A stretch of 64,000 nucleotides of DNA from Cellulomonas sp. URHE0023 (GCF_000688475.1 NZ_JIAN01000006.1:310001-374000); one strand, 5' to 3'; shown: positions 18,777 through 27,059, counted from the stretch's first letter. Numbers and translations: made by a program. The notes: generated from the letters alone by a model not told the origin.

Positions 18777-18994
18777 TCGTCGTCGACGCCCGCGGGCTCC
18801 GTTGCCCGGCGCCGGTGATCCGGCTGGCGCGGGCTGCGAAGGATGCGCCGGTCGGCAGCACGCTGACCGTCCTGGCGACGGATCCGGCGGCCGTTCACGA
18901 CGTACCGGCATGGGCCAGGATGCGCGGGCACGTGATGCTGGAGTCGACCGAGAGCGACGGCGTCCACGCGCTCACCGTCCGCACCCAGGCATGA
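18773..18994 (+). CDS. TusA-family sulfur carrier protein
   Basis: 73 aa, the full TusA fold. It begins VIVVDARGLRCPAPVIRL with the sulfur-carrying Cys11 in the CPxP motif, followed by the family-typical LATDPAAVHDVPAW segment. TusA proteins take a persulfide from a cysteine desulfurase and pass it on in tRNA thiolation or cofactor synthesis. GTG 18773 overlaps the stop of the desulfurase homologue (GTGA), so the two are made together; an ATG at 18755 in the same frame would overlap more. The partner's loss of the PLP lysine makes the sulfur source uncertain. A hairpin terminator follows directly. Confidence 0.88.
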   Translation: MIVVDARGLRCPAPVIRLARAAKDAPVGSTLTVLATDPAAVHDVPAWARMRGHVMLESTESDGVHALTVRTQA

Positions 18995-18996
18995 GA

Positions 18997-19026
18997 AGAG
19001 GGGCCCGGCAACGGCCGGACCCCTCT
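18997..19026. terminator. hairpin between the tusA-like and A-type carrier genes
   Basis: AGAGGGG pairs with CCCCTCT, then one C-A mismatch, then CCGGC with GCCGG around an AACG loop. Convergent genes flank it, so it probably acts on both strands. Confidence 0.65.
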
Positions 19027-19036
19027 CTCGATCGGG

Positions 19037-19387
19037 TCAGCTGAACGAACCGCCGCACGCGCAGGCGCTGCCAGCGTTCGGGTTGTCGATCGTGAAGCCC
19101 TGCTTCTCGATCGTGTCGGCGAAGTCGATCGTCGCGCCCTCGAGGTACGGGACGCTCATGCGGTCCACGACGACCTCGACGCCGTCGTAGTCCTTCACGG
19201 CGTCGCCGTCGAGGACGCGCTCGTCGAAGTACAGCTGGTAGATCAGGCCAGAGCAGCCACCGGGCTGGACGGCGACACGAAGACGCAGGTCGTCGCGGCC
19301 CTCCTGCTCCAGGAGGCTGCGGACCTTTCCGGCGGCGACGTCGGTGAGGAGGACGCCGTGCGTCGTGGTCTGCGTGGTCTCGCTCAT
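19037..19387 (-). CDS. A-type iron-sulfur carrier (HesB/IscA/ErpA family)
   Basis: 116 aa. The three cluster-binding cysteines are present: Cys45 in GGCSG and Cys109 and Cys111 in the C-terminal CAC motif. Proteins of this kind deliver Fe-S clusters to apo-enzymes; nearby clients could include NadA, LipA and the Rieske protein, but that is inference. ATG 19387 has GGAGAG upstream and gives the usual N-terminus before LTDVAAGKV. It matches Rv2204c of M. tuberculosis by position. It converges on the desulfurase-TusA pair. Confidence 0.9.
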   Translation of the reverse strand: MSETTQTTTHGVLLTDVAAGKVRSLLEQEGRDDLRLRVAVQPGGCSGLIYQLYFDERVLDGDAVKDYDGVEVVVDRMSVPYLEGATIDFADTIEKQGFTIDNPNAGSACACGGSFS

Positions 19388-19535
19388 AGTCTCTCCAGTG
19401 GGCTCACGGGATGGTGCGTCGGCACAGTCGGCCTGAAACCTCCTGCGTAACAGCACCAGGCGCCGGGTTGTTCCCTCCAGGGTACGTCTCCCCCGCACGA
19501 TCACCGGTGTGCGATGCGTCGCACCGTGTCGCGTG

Positions 19536-20726
19536 CTATCGGGACCACGTCCGGGCAACCCTCGCGGCGCGCGCGGCCAAGGTCTGCGCGGGTGCTGCGA
19601 GTGCTTCGCGTACCCCCTCAGCAGTGCTCGCCACCGCGTACGCGGCCGTGATCCCCGCCGCTGAGAGCTCCCTGCGACCGACCAGGACCTCGCCCGCAAG
19701 CACGACCGTGGGGACGCCGTGCGCGAGCGCCCGCGACGCGACCTCGGTCGCGGCCTTGCCGTGCAACGACTGCCAGTCGAACCTGCCCTCCCCGGTCACG
19801 ACCAGGTCGACCTCGGCGATCCGCGCGCCGAGCCCGACCGCGTCGGCCACGAAGCCTGACCCTGGGACGAGCCGACCCCCGACGAGCGACAGCCCGAAAC
19901 CCAGCCCTCCCGCGGCACCGGCCCCCGCTGCGGTGGTCAGGCGCGTCGTCCCGGACGCGGCTCGTGCACCGGCCATGAGATCGGGACGGACCGCGTCACC
20001 CAGCGCTCCGGCTGCCACATGGGCGAAGTCGGCGAGGGCGCGCTCGAGCGCCTGCGCCTGCTCGGGCGTCGCGCCCTTCTGCGGGGCGAAACCCGCACTC
20101 GCACCCTGCAGACCGAGCAGCGGAACGTCCACGTCGGTCGCGACGACGAGGTCGACGCCTCGGAGCCGGTCGCGCAGGGCCGGCAGACCCGCGACGTCGT
20201 CGGCCGTGACCGCTCCAAGGGTTGCGCCACCTCGCGCGAGGTCGTCGGACAGCCCCGGCACGCGGAGCGCGTCGGCGAGCGCGACCAGGGCACCAGCGCC
20301 TGCGTCGTTCGTCGCGGAGCCGCCGAGTCCGACCACCACCCGGGTGGCTCCCTCGGCGAGCGCGGCCGCGAGCACGTCACCCACCCCGCGCGACGTCGTC
20401 CGGCCGGGATCACGCCGCTCGGGCGGGACGAGAGGCAGGCCGATCGCCTGCGCCGACTCGACGTAGGCCGTTGCCCCGACGCGCAGGAACACGACCGGAA
20501 CGGGCTCTCCGACGGGAGAGAGCACCGTGACAGGGACGAGGTCACCGCCCAAGGCGCGGTGAAGCGTCGCGACGAACCCGGGTCCTCCGTCGGAGAGCGG
20601 GCACGTGAGCACGTCGTCATCCGGCGCGACCGTGCGCCAGGCGCCGGCGATGACGTCCGCCGCCTCGTCGGCCGTCAGGCTCGAGCCGAAGCTGTCGGGG
20701 GCGATGAGGACGCGCACGCCGTGCAT
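19536..20726 (-). CDS. glxK: glycerate kinase (GarK/GlxK family)
   Basis: 396 aa, full length for the GarK-type glycerate kinase, which phosphorylates D-glycerate with ATP. The family start VLIAPDSFGSSLTADEAA is near residues 5-22, PLSDGGPGF near 45, GLGGSATNDAGAG near 130 and the VVTGEGRFDWQS motif near 310. ATG 20726 or GTG 20717 could start it; neither has a clear ribosome site. Rv2205c is the positional counterpart. It is divergent from nadA with 47 bases between. Confidence 0.9.
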   Translation of the reverse strand: MHGVRVLIAPDSFGSSLTADEAADVIAGAWRTVAPDDDVLTCPLSDGGPGFVATLHRALGGDLVPVTVLSPVGEPVPVVFLRVGATAYVESAQAIGLPLVPPERRDPGRTTSRGVGDVLAAALAEGATRVVVGLGGSATNDAGAGALVALADALRVPGLSDDLARGGATLGAVTADDVAGLPALRDRLRGVDLVVATDVDVPLLGLQGASAGFAPQKGATPEQAQALERALADFAHVAAGALGDAVRPDLMAGARAASGTTRLTTAAGAGAAGGLGFGLSLVGGRLVPGSGFVADAVGLGARIAEVDLVVTGEGRFDWQSLHGKAATEVASRALAHGVPTVVLAGEVLVGRRELSAAGITAAYAVASTAEGVREALAAPAQTLAARAARVARTWSR

Positions 20727-20773
20727 CGTGGCACGCCTGACGGGCGTCGCGGACCGTGTGGGAGGATCGGCGC

Positions 20774-21976
20774 GTGAGCGTGACCACGGATCGACGCACC
20801 TTCCCCGAGCCGGCTCCGTCGGCCCTCCTGCTGCTGGGGCGCGGCATCGACCTCGCCTCCGAGCGTGGGGTCGAGTGCGTCGGGGACCTCCCGGCAGCCA
20901 GCGACCCGGACCTCGTCGAACGGGCACGCGCGGCCCGTGCGGCGCTCGGCACCCGCGCGTTCGTGCTCGGCCACCACTACCAGCGCGACGAGGTGATCGA
21001 CTTCGCCGACGTCACGGGCGACTCGTTCAAGCTCGCCCGCGAGGCCGCGGCGCGACCCGACGCCGAGTTCATCATCTTCTGCGGCGTGCACTTCATGGCC
21101 GAGTCCGCGGACATCCTGACGTCGGAACACCAGAAGGTGATCCTCCCCGATCTGGCAGCCGGTTGCTCCATGGCGGACATGGCGGCCATCGACCAGGTCG
21201 AGGACGCGTGGGACGTGCTCGCCGACGCCGGGATCGCCGACGACACCATTCCGGTGACGTACATGAACTCCACGGCCGCGATCAAGGCGTTCACCGGACG
21301 CCACGGCGGCACGATCTGTACCTCGTCGAACGCGCACGTCGCGCTCCGGTGGGCGTTCGACCAGGTCGGCGGCATCGAGGGCACCGGCAAGGTGCTGTTC
21401 ATGCCGGACCAGCACCTCGGCCGCAACACCGCGGTGCTCCAGCTGGGTCTGTCCCTGGACGACTGCGTGGTGTTCGACCCACGCAAGCCGGGTGGCGGTC
21501 TGACCACCGAGCAGCTGCGGGACGCGCGCATGATCCTGTGGCGCGGCCACTGCTCGGTGCACGGCCGCTTCTCGGAGCGCAACGTCACCGACATCCGCGC
21601 CGCCGTCCCGGACGTGACCGTGCTCGTGCACCCCGAGTGCAAGCACGAGGTGGTCACGGCGGCAGACATGGTGGGGTCGACCGAGTACATCATCAAGGCC
21701 CTCGATGCCGCCGAGCCGGGCAGCTCCTGGGCCATCGGCACCGAGCTCAACCTGGTGCGGCGGATCGCAGCGGCGCACCCGGACAAGAACGTCCACTACC
21801 TCGACTCCACGGTCTGCTTCTGCTCGACCATGAACCGCATCGACCTGCCACACCTGGTCTGGGCGATGGAGTCCTTGCTCGCCGGCCGAACCGTCAACCA
21901 GATCGTCGTGGACGCGGACGTCGCACACTGGGCGCGGGTTGCTCTCGACCAGATGCTCGCGTTGCCCGGGTACTGA
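20774..21976 (+). CDS. nadA: quinolinate synthase A
   Basis: 400 aa. It condenses iminoaspartate with dihydroxyacetone phosphate to quinolinate in NAD synthesis, and carries an oxygen-sensitive 4Fe-4S cluster. Likely cluster ligands are Cys103 (FCGVHFMAES), Cys289 (HPECKHEVV) and Cys348 or Cys350 (VCFCSTMN). The substrate motif GHHYQRDEV is at 66-74. GTG 20774 is chosen because GGGAGGA lies about eight bases upstream. nadB and nadC are not in the window, but nadE is 37 kb to the right and an Fe-S carrier is next but one. Confidence 0.94.
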   Translation: MSVTTDRRTFPEPAPSALLLLGRGIDLASERGVECVGDLPAASDPDLVERARAARAALGTRAFVLGHHYQRDEVIDFADVTGDSFKLAREAAARPDAEFIIFCGVHFMAESADILTSEHQKVILPDLAAGCSMADMAAIDQVEDAWDVLADAGIADDTIPVTYMNSTAAIKAFTGRHGGTICTSSNAHVALRWAFDQVGGIEGTGKVLFMPDQHLGRNTAVLQLGLSLDDCVVFDPRKPGGGLTTEQLRDARMILWRGHCSVHGRFSERNVTDIRAAVPDVTVLVHPECKHEVVTAADMVGSTEYIIKALDAAEPGSSWAIGTELNLVRRIAAAHPDKNVHYLDSTVCFCSTMNRIDLPHLVWAMESLLAGRTVNQIVVDADVAHWARVALDQMLALPGY

Positions 21977-21977
21977 C

Positions 21978-22577
21978 ATGTCCACGGGGAACGGCCTGCG
22001 CATCGGGATCTTCGTGTTCGACGGCGCCGAGGAGCTCGACGTCGTCGGTCCGTACGAGGTGCTGAAGTTCTGGGCCGACCACTCCGAGCTGCACCCCGAG
22101 GTGCTGACGTTCTCGTCGGACGGCGGTGGGGTCGTGTGCGCCAAGGGACTACGGCTGGTACCCGACACCTCCGCGGGCGGCCTGGGCCCACTGCACGTCC
22201 TGGTCTACCCCGGCGGTCACGGCACGCGGCTCCTGATGCGACAGCCCGAGCACCTGGCGTGGGTCCATGAGATGCGCGCGTCGACGCCCCTCCTCGCCAG
22301 CGTCTGCACGGGTGCCCTGGTGTACGCGGCCGCGGGGCTGCTCAGCGGTCGGCCGGCGACGACGCACTGGGCCGCATTCGACGAGCTGCTCGAGCTCGAG
22401 CCGGACGTGCTCGCCGACACGGAGTCGCGCTTCGTCGACGACGGCGACCTGGTCACGTCGGCAGGCGTCTCGGCGGGGATCGACATGGCACTCCATCTCG
22501 TCGCCCGGCTCGAGTCGGTCGACGTGGCCCGCGACGTGCGCCGGGGCATCCAGTACGACCCGCAGCCACCGGTGTAA
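21978..22577 (+). CDS. DJ-1/PfpI family protein
   Basis: 199 aa with the class I glutamine amidotransferase-like fold. FDGAEELDVVGPYEVL (14-29) and the nucleophile elbow ASVCTGAL with Cys110 are the family marks; GVSAGIDMALHLV near the end is typical of the isonitrile-hydratase-like branch, and there is no AraC DNA-binding domain. The ATG at 21978 comes one base after the nadA stop, so it is probably co-transcribed with nadA. The function is not known; stress protection or small-molecule hydrolysis is possible. Confidence 0.85.
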   Translation: MSTGNGLRIGIFVFDGAEELDVVGPYEVLKFWADHSELHPEVLTFSSDGGGVVCAKGLRLVPDTSAGGLGPLHVLVYPGGHGTRLLMRQPEHLAWVHEMRASTPLLASVCTGALVYAAAGLLSGRPATTHWAAFDELLELEPDVLADTESRFVDDGDLVTSAGVSAGIDMALHLVARLESVDVARDVRRGIQYDPQPPV

Positions 22578-22597
22578 CCCGATGCTTGGATGGATGA

Positions 22598-23224
22598 ATG
22601 GCTCGGACCGTTCCGCTCCTGCCCTGCGGTGACCTTGACGAAGCAGTCAGGTTCTACGGCAGCCTCGGATTCGAGGTGACCTCGCAGCAGTACCGACCGA
22701 GCCCGCACGCCGCGTTTCGCAGGGGCGACCTCGGCCTGCACGTGTATGGGATGCCCGACTGGGACCCCGAACAGTCGCACTCGTCGTGCCTCGTTCTCGT
22801 CGATGACACCGAGGCACTCTGGCGCGAGTGGGCCGACGGCCTGCGAGGCCTCTACGGCCGCATCCCGGTCGCCGGGCTCCCCCGGATCACCCGGCCGCGG
22901 CACCGCGCCAACGCAGCTGGCCGCAGCGGGTTCTCCCTCGTCGACCCGAGCGGAAACTGGATCCGCGTGTACGGCGAGGTCTCGGACACTCCTGCTGCCA
23001 CGACACCGCTTGCGCGCGCCGTCGAGAACGCGGTGGTGCTCGCCGACTCCCGCGGCGACGAGGCCCAGGCACTCAAGGTGCTTGCCGGTGCCGAGCGCAG
23101 AGCGGACGAGTCGACACCCCGAAAGGACCGCGTCGCAGCGCTGGCCCTCGTCGCCGAGCTGCAGCAACGGCTCGGAGACGACGCCGCGGCGGCCGTCACG
23201 CGGGGCCGCCTCGCTCAGCTCTGA
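22598..23224 (+). CDS. VOC (glyoxalase/bleomycin-resistance fold) protein with helical tail
   Basis: 208 aa. Residues 1-130 form one VOC module (PLLPCGDLDEAVRFYGSLGF near the N-terminus and FSLVDPSGNWIRV near 115-127), as in the bleomycin-binding and glyoxalase families. Residues about 140-208 are Ala-rich and predicted helical, resembling two TPR-like helical hairpins. A metal site is not evident, which is more like a binding protein than an enzyme. The stop overlaps the end of the convergent peptidase gene by ten bases, so the two 3' ends are interlocked. Confidence 0.78.
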   Translation: MARTVPLLPCGDLDEAVRFYGSLGFEVTSQQYRPSPHAAFRRGDLGLHVYGMPDWDPEQSHSSCLVLVDDTEALWREWADGLRGLYGRIPVAGLPRITRPRHRANAAGRSGFSLVDPSGNWIRVYGEVSDTPAATTPLARAVENAVVLADSRGDEAQALKVLAGAERRADESTPRKDRVAALALVAELQQRLGDDAAAAVTRGRLAQL

Positions 23225-24582
23225 GCGAGCCTCTCGAGCAGAAGCGCCTCTGCCAGCACGACCTTCTCCAGCTCTGCGAGGTGCACGGACTCATTGGCAC
23301 CGTGCGCGCGGCTGTCGGGGTCCTCCACGCCGGTGACGAGGATCGACGCGTCCGGGAACACGTCGAGCAGGTCGGCGATGAACGGGATGGAGCCCCCGAC
23401 GCCGATGTCGACGGGCGCGGTGCCCCAGGCCTGCGCGAACGCCCAGCGAGCGGATCGCATGGCAGGCGAGTCCGTGGGCGCCTGGAACGGCTTGCCGGCC
23501 TCACCCTCGGTGACGGTGACGCGAGCGCCGAAGGGTGCGTGGCCGAGCAGGTGCGTCCGCAGCGCGTCCATCGCCGCGACCGGATCCTGCCCCGCGGGGA
23601 TCCGCATGGACAGCTTGGCCGACGCCCGGGGCGTGATCGTGTTCGACGCGCTGGCCACCCGCGGCGCGTCCAGGCCGATGACGCCGATGGCCGGCCTCGT
23701 CCAGAGCCGGGCCGTGATCGGACCCGTCCCGGCGAGACGGACCCCGTCGAGAACTCCTGCGTCCGCGCGGAAGGCGGCCTCGTCGTAGTCCACCGTGGGG
23801 TCCGGCGCGCGCACGAGCCCGGCGACCGCCACGTCCCCGGCGTCGTCGTGGAGCGTGGCAAGCAGTCGGGCGAGCAAGGTCGGGGCGTCCAGGACGGCGC
23901 CGCCGAACATGCCCGAGTGGACCGCGTGGTCGAGCACAGCCACCTCCACCACGCAGTCGACGAGCCCACGCAGCGAGGTCGTCAGGCCCGGCACACCGAC
24001 AGCCCAGTTGGACGAGTCCGCCACGACGATGACGTCAGCCGCGAGCAGGTCCCGGTGCGCGGTGAGGAACGGCAGGAAGGTGGGCGAGCCGATCTCCTCC
24101 TCCCCTTCCACGAACACGGTCACACCCACCGCGAGATCGTCGGCAAGCACGCGCAGTGCCCCGACGTGGGCCATGATCCCCGCCTTGTCGTCTGCCGCGC
24201 CGCGCCCGTACAGGCGTCCGTCTCGCTCGGTCGGGACGAACGGCGGCGTGTCCCAGTCGGCGTCGTCTCCGGGCGGTTGGACGTCGTGGTGCGCATAGAG
24301 CAGGACGGTCGGCGCCCCCGGCGGGCCGGGACGCCGCGCGACGACCGCGGGTGCCCCACCGCCCACGCGCAACACCTGGACGTCGTCGAAGCCGACCCCC
24401 CGGAGCAGACCGACGACGGCGTCCGCGCTCGCGGCGACGTGCGACTGGTCGAACTCCGCGTTGGAGACGCTGGGGATCCGCACCAGCGCCTCGAGATCTG
24501 CCCGCAGGACGCTGAAGAGGCCCGCCGTCCGCAGACGCAGCACCTCGGTCCGGTCATCGGTCGTGGTTGTCTGTTCGGTCAC
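23215..24582 (-). CDS. M20 family metallopeptidase (dipeptidase-like)
   Basis: 455 aa. Zinc ligands are visible in order: LYAHHDVQPP near 95 (His and the catalytic Asp), GAADDKAGIMAHVGA near 125 (bridging Asp), EGEEEIGSP near 155 (catalytic Glu pair), an Asp in VVADSSNW near 185, and a C-terminal ESVHLAE His. The dimerisation domain lies between. It probably removes residues from short peptides; carnosinase-like or succinyl-diaminopimelate-like substrates cannot be separated by eye. The GTG at 24582 has a TAGCGT box eight bases upstream. It shares a very short divergent promoter with the DUF3043 gene. Confidence 0.88.
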   Translation of the reverse strand: MTEQTTTTDDRTEVLRLRTAGLFSVLRADLEALVRIPSVSNAEFDQSHVAASADAVVGLLRGVGFDDVQVLRVGGGAPAVVARRPGPPGAPTVLLYAHHDVQPPGDDADWDTPPFVPTERDGRLYGRGAADDKAGIMAHVGALRVLADDLAVGVTVFVEGEEEIGSPTFLPFLTAHRDLLAADVIVVADSSNWAVGVPGLTTSLRGLVDCVVEVAVLDHAVHSGMFGGAVLDAPTLLARLLATLHDDAGDVAVAGLVRAPDPTVDYDEAAFRADAGVLDGVRLAGTGPITARLWTRPAIGVIGLDAPRVASASNTITPRASAKLSMRIPAGQDPVAAMDALRTHLLGHAPFGARVTVTEGEAGKPFQAPTDSPAMRSARWAFAQAWGTAPVDIGVGGSIPFIADLLDVFPDASILVTGVEDPDSRAHGANESVHLAELEKVVLAEALLLERLAQS

Positions 24583-24590
24583 GCCTCTGC

Positions 24591-24596
24591 ACGCTA
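24591..24596 (-). promoter_or_regulatory. -10 box (TAGCGT) of the M20 peptidase gene
   Basis: Minus-strand TAGCGT, eight bases before the GTG at 24582. Only six bases separate it from the oppositely directed box at 24603. Confidence 0.5.
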
Positions 24597-24602
24597 CTCG
24601 AC

Positions 24603-24608
24603 TACCCT
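24603..24608 (+). promoter_or_regulatory. -10 box (TACCCT), leaderless start of the DUF3043 gene
   Basis: TACCCT, seven bases before the GTG at 24616. Confidence 0.5.
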
Positions 24609-24615
24609 TGGCTCC

Positions 24616-25194
24616 GTGCCCGGACGCAGCAACGACCAGCAGCCCGCCCTGTCGGAGGGCCCCAGCGAGCCCGTAGGCAAGGGCAGGCCGACGCCGAAGC
24701 GCAAGGAGGCAGAGGCGGCGAACAAGCGCCCTCTGGTCAGCTCCGACCGCAAGGGCGCGAAGAGCGCGCAGGCGGACAGCCGCAAGAAGCAGCGCAACCT
24801 CGAGTACCAGGCGATGCAGACCGGCGACGAGAAGCACATGCCGCTCAAGGACCGCGGGCCGCAGCGCCGGTTCATGCGGGACGTCGTCGACGCCCGGTGG
24901 AACCTGGGCGAGTTCGTCCTTCCTGTCGCGGTCCTGCTGATCGTGGTGCAGCTGATGTTCGCCAAGAACACGGCCATCGCCGGCGGCGCGATCCTTGCGC
25001 TCTATGCGTACATGGTCCTCTTCTCGGTCGACGCGTTCTTCCTCTGGCGCACCACGAAGAAGCGCCTCAAGGCCAAGTTCGGTGACGACGTGCCCCTCAA
25101 GGGGGCGCCGTTCTACACGGTCGTCCGAGCGCTCCAGATCCGCCGTTCACGGCTGCCGAAGCCCCAGGTGAAGCGGGGCCAGTACCCCAGCTAG
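24616..25194 (+). CDS. DUF3043 membrane protein
   Basis: 192 aa. The N-terminal half is basic and hydrophilic with the DUF3043 hallmark KGRPTPKRKEAEAANKRP at about 22-39. Two membrane helices follow (about 103-121 and 122-142), then a basic tail with PFYTVVRALQIRR. The family is confined to actinobacteria and has no assigned function. GTG 24616 is chosen because it has a TACCCT box and gives the usual short N-terminus; the frame is open far upstream by chance. The next gene starts nine bases after the stop. Confidence 0.85.
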   Translation: MPGRSNDQQPALSEGPSEPVGKGRPTPKRKEAEAANKRPLVSSDRKGAKSAQADSRKKQRNLEYQAMQTGDEKHMPLKDRGPQRRFMRDVVDARWNLGEFVLPVAVLLIVVQLMFAKNTAIAGGAILALYAYMVLFSVDAFFLWRTTKKRLKAKFGDDVPLKGAPFYTVVRALQIRRSRLPKPQVKRGQYPS

Positions 25195-25197
25195 GGT
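25192..25197 (+). promoter_or_regulatory. possible -10 box (TAGGGT) of the aldo/keto reductase gene
   Basis: TAGGGT begins with the stop codon of the DUF3043 gene and is six bases before the ATG at 25204. A GAGGA stretch next to the ATG could instead serve as a ribosome site in a read-through transcript. Confidence 0.35.
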
Positions 25198-25203
25198 CGA
25201 GGA

Positions 25204-26214
25204 ATGGTTTCCTACCGCTACCTCGGCCGCTCCGGCCTCAAGATCACCGAGATCACCTACGGCAACTGGCTCACGCACGGGTCGCAGGTGGAGAACGACA
25301 CCGCGAAGGCCTGTGTCCGAGCTGCACTGGATGCGGGCATCACCAGCTTCGACACCGCGGACGTCTACGCGAACACCAAGGCCGAGTCCGTCCTGGGTGA
25401 GGCACTCAAGGGCGAACGGCGCGCATCGCTCGAGATCTTCACCAAGGTCTACTGGCCGACAGGCCCCGGCGGCGCCAACGACTCGGGTCTTTCCCGCAAG
25501 CACATCCTCGAGTCGATCGACGGGTCGCTGAAGCGCCTGAAGACCGACTACGTCGACCTGTACCAGGCGCACCGGTACGACGAGTCGACCCCGCTCGAGG
25601 AGACGATGCAGGCGTTCGCGGACGTGGTTCGGTCCGGCAAGGCGCTCTACATCGGAGTCAGCGAGTGGACCGCGGACCAGATCCGTGCCGGTCACGCACT
25701 CGCGCAGGACCTGGGTGTCCACCTCATCTCAAACCAGCCGCAGTACTCGGCGCTGTGGCGCGTCATCGAGGGTGAGGTCGTCCCGACGTCGGCCGAGCTC
25801 GGCATCTCGCAGATCGTCTGGTCTCCCGTCGCGCAGGGCGTTCTCACCGGCAAGTACCTGCCCGACAAGCCCGTTCCAGCCGGGTCCCGTGCCACCGACG
25901 AGAAGGGCGGCGCAGGATTCATCGGGCGGATCCTCGCCCGTCGCGAGGTCCTTCCTCGTGTCCAGAAGCTGCGGCCGGTCGCCGACGAGCTCGGCATCTC
26001 GATGGCCCAGCTGGCGGTCGCCTGGGTGCTGCAGAACGAGAACGTCGCCTCCGCGATCATCGGTGCCTCCCGTCCCGAGCAGGTGACGGAGAACGTGAAG
26101 GCGTCCGGCGTGGTCATCCCGCCTGAGCTCCTGAAGCGGATCGACACCGTCCTCGGCGACTCGGTGGTCGACGACCCCGCAGAGACAGCCCTGGGCGCCC
26201 CGGGGCCTCGCTGA
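25204..26214 (+). CDS. aldo/keto reductase
   Basis: 336 aa, a TIM-barrel NADPH oxidoreductase of the class related to the potassium-channel beta subunit and YghZ. The catalytic tetrad is visible: Asp and Tyr in FDTADVYANTKAESVLG (about 51-67), Lys in IFTKVYW (about 82) and His in LYQAHRYD (about 122). The NADP site includes SEWTADQIRAG and, near the C-terminus, IIGASRPEQVTEN (about 284-296). The physiological carbonyl substrate is not predictable. It converges with the YczE gene. Confidence 0.92.
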   Translation: MVSYRYLGRSGLKITEITYGNWLTHGSQVENDTAKACVRAALDAGITSFDTADVYANTKAESVLGEALKGERRASLEIFTKVYWPTGPGGANDSGLSRKHILESIDGSLKRLKTDYVDLYQAHRYDESTPLEETMQAFADVVRSGKALYIGVSEWTADQIRAGHALAQDLGVHLISNQPQYSALWRVIEGEVVPTSAELGISQIVWSPVAQGVLTGKYLPDKPVPAGSRATDEKGGAGFIGRILARREVLPRVQKLRPVADELGISMAQLAVAWVLQNENVASAIIGASRPEQVTENVKASGVVIPPELLKRIDTVLGDSVVDDPAETALGAPGPR

Positions 26215-26238
26215 CACCGGGCGGTTCGCTGCGCTGAC

Positions 26239-26982
26239 TCAGACCGGCATGACGGCCGGCTCCGCGACCGCGGGGTCGGCCGTCGGCACGGTGAGCCGCG
26301 GTAGGAAGACGTGCACGAGCGGGCCGATCGCCAGCGCATAGACGACGGTGGCCGGCCCGAACGTACCGCCGAGGATCCAGCCGGCGGTCACGACCGTGGC
26401 CTCGATCCCCGTGCGGACCAGCCGGATCGACCAGCCGGTCCGCGCGACGAGCCCTGTCATGAGACCGTCGCGCGGACCCGGCCCGAGCCGCGCGCCGACG
26501 TACAGGCCGGTCGCCAGGCCGTTGAGCACGATCCCGCCGAGCGCTGTCGCTCCGCGCACACCGAGCGGCAGGGGTTCCGGCAGCTGGCCGAGCAGGCGGA
26601 GGAACGGGTCGACGAGCACACTGATCACGGCGACGTTGGCGACGGTGCCGACACCCGGGCGCTGCCGCAGGGGGATCCAGCACAGGAGCACCACGACGCC
26701 CGTCAGCAGCGTCACCATCCCGAACGACAGGCCTGTGTGCTTGACGATCCCCTGAGTCAGCACGTCCCACGGCATCGATCCCAGGTCCGCGTCCACCACG
26801 ATCGCGATCGATGCCGCGTACAGGACCAGCCCGACGAGGAGCTGCGCACACCTGCGGGTCATCGGAAGTTCCACTCGGTCCACCCGTATCGCGGCTCGCG
26901 CGGGGGTCGGCTGCGGCGCCGCGCGAGCCGCGCCACCGTCCAGACTAACGCCGCTGCCAGAAGGAGAATCAGAAGGATCCAT
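26239..26982 (-). CDS. YczE-type integral membrane protein
   Basis: 247 aa. After a hydrophilic N-terminus of about 40 residues come five to six predicted membrane helices, with SMPWDVLTQGI near 67 and the LGPGPRDGLMTGL motif near 145, which are typical of the YczE/YitT-like family of unknown function. It is divergent from a MocR-type regulator with a 77-base spacer. This pairing is described in the literature as YczR-YczE, in which the regulator is thought to control the membrane protein. The start is uncertain: ATG 26982 covers a hydrophilic leader, while a later GTG or ATG just before RRCAQLL would remove most of it. Confidence 0.8.
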   Translation of the reverse strand: MDPSDSPSGSGVSLDGGAARAAPQPTPARAAIRVDRVELPMTRRCAQLLVGLVLYAASIAIVVDADLGSMPWDVLTQGIVKHTGLSFGMVTLLTGVVVLLCWIPLRQRPGVGTVANVAVISVLVDPFLRLLGQLPEPLPLGVRGATALGGIVLNGLATGLYVGARLGPGPRDGLMTGLVARTGWSIRLVRTGIEATVVTAGWILGGTFGPATVVYALAIGPLVHVFLPRLTVPTADPAVAEPAVMPV

Positions 26983-27013
26983 AGCCACATGGTCATGGTT
27001 CCCAAGTGTTGTG

Positions 27014-27024
27014 GGCCATTGGCC
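27014..27024. promoter_or_regulatory. candidate MocR operator (GGCCA-T-TGGCC)
   Basis: A perfect 5+1+5 palindrome in the YczE/MocR divergent spacer. A further TGGCC half-site lies at 27053-27057, and CATAGCCAC occurs as a direct repeat at 26980-26988 and 27033-27041. MocR proteins often bind mixed direct and inverted repeats. The assignment rests on position and symmetry only. Confidence 0.4.
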
Positions 27025-27059
27025 TTTCTTCACATAGCCACCTGTGGAACAGTGGCCCC

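Noticed and set aside
20733-20747. ACGCC-n5-GGCGT inverted repeat between the glycerate kinase gene and nadA as an NAD-repressor site
   Set aside because: Only five-base arms, common by chance at this GC content, and no match to a known NrtR or NiaR site.
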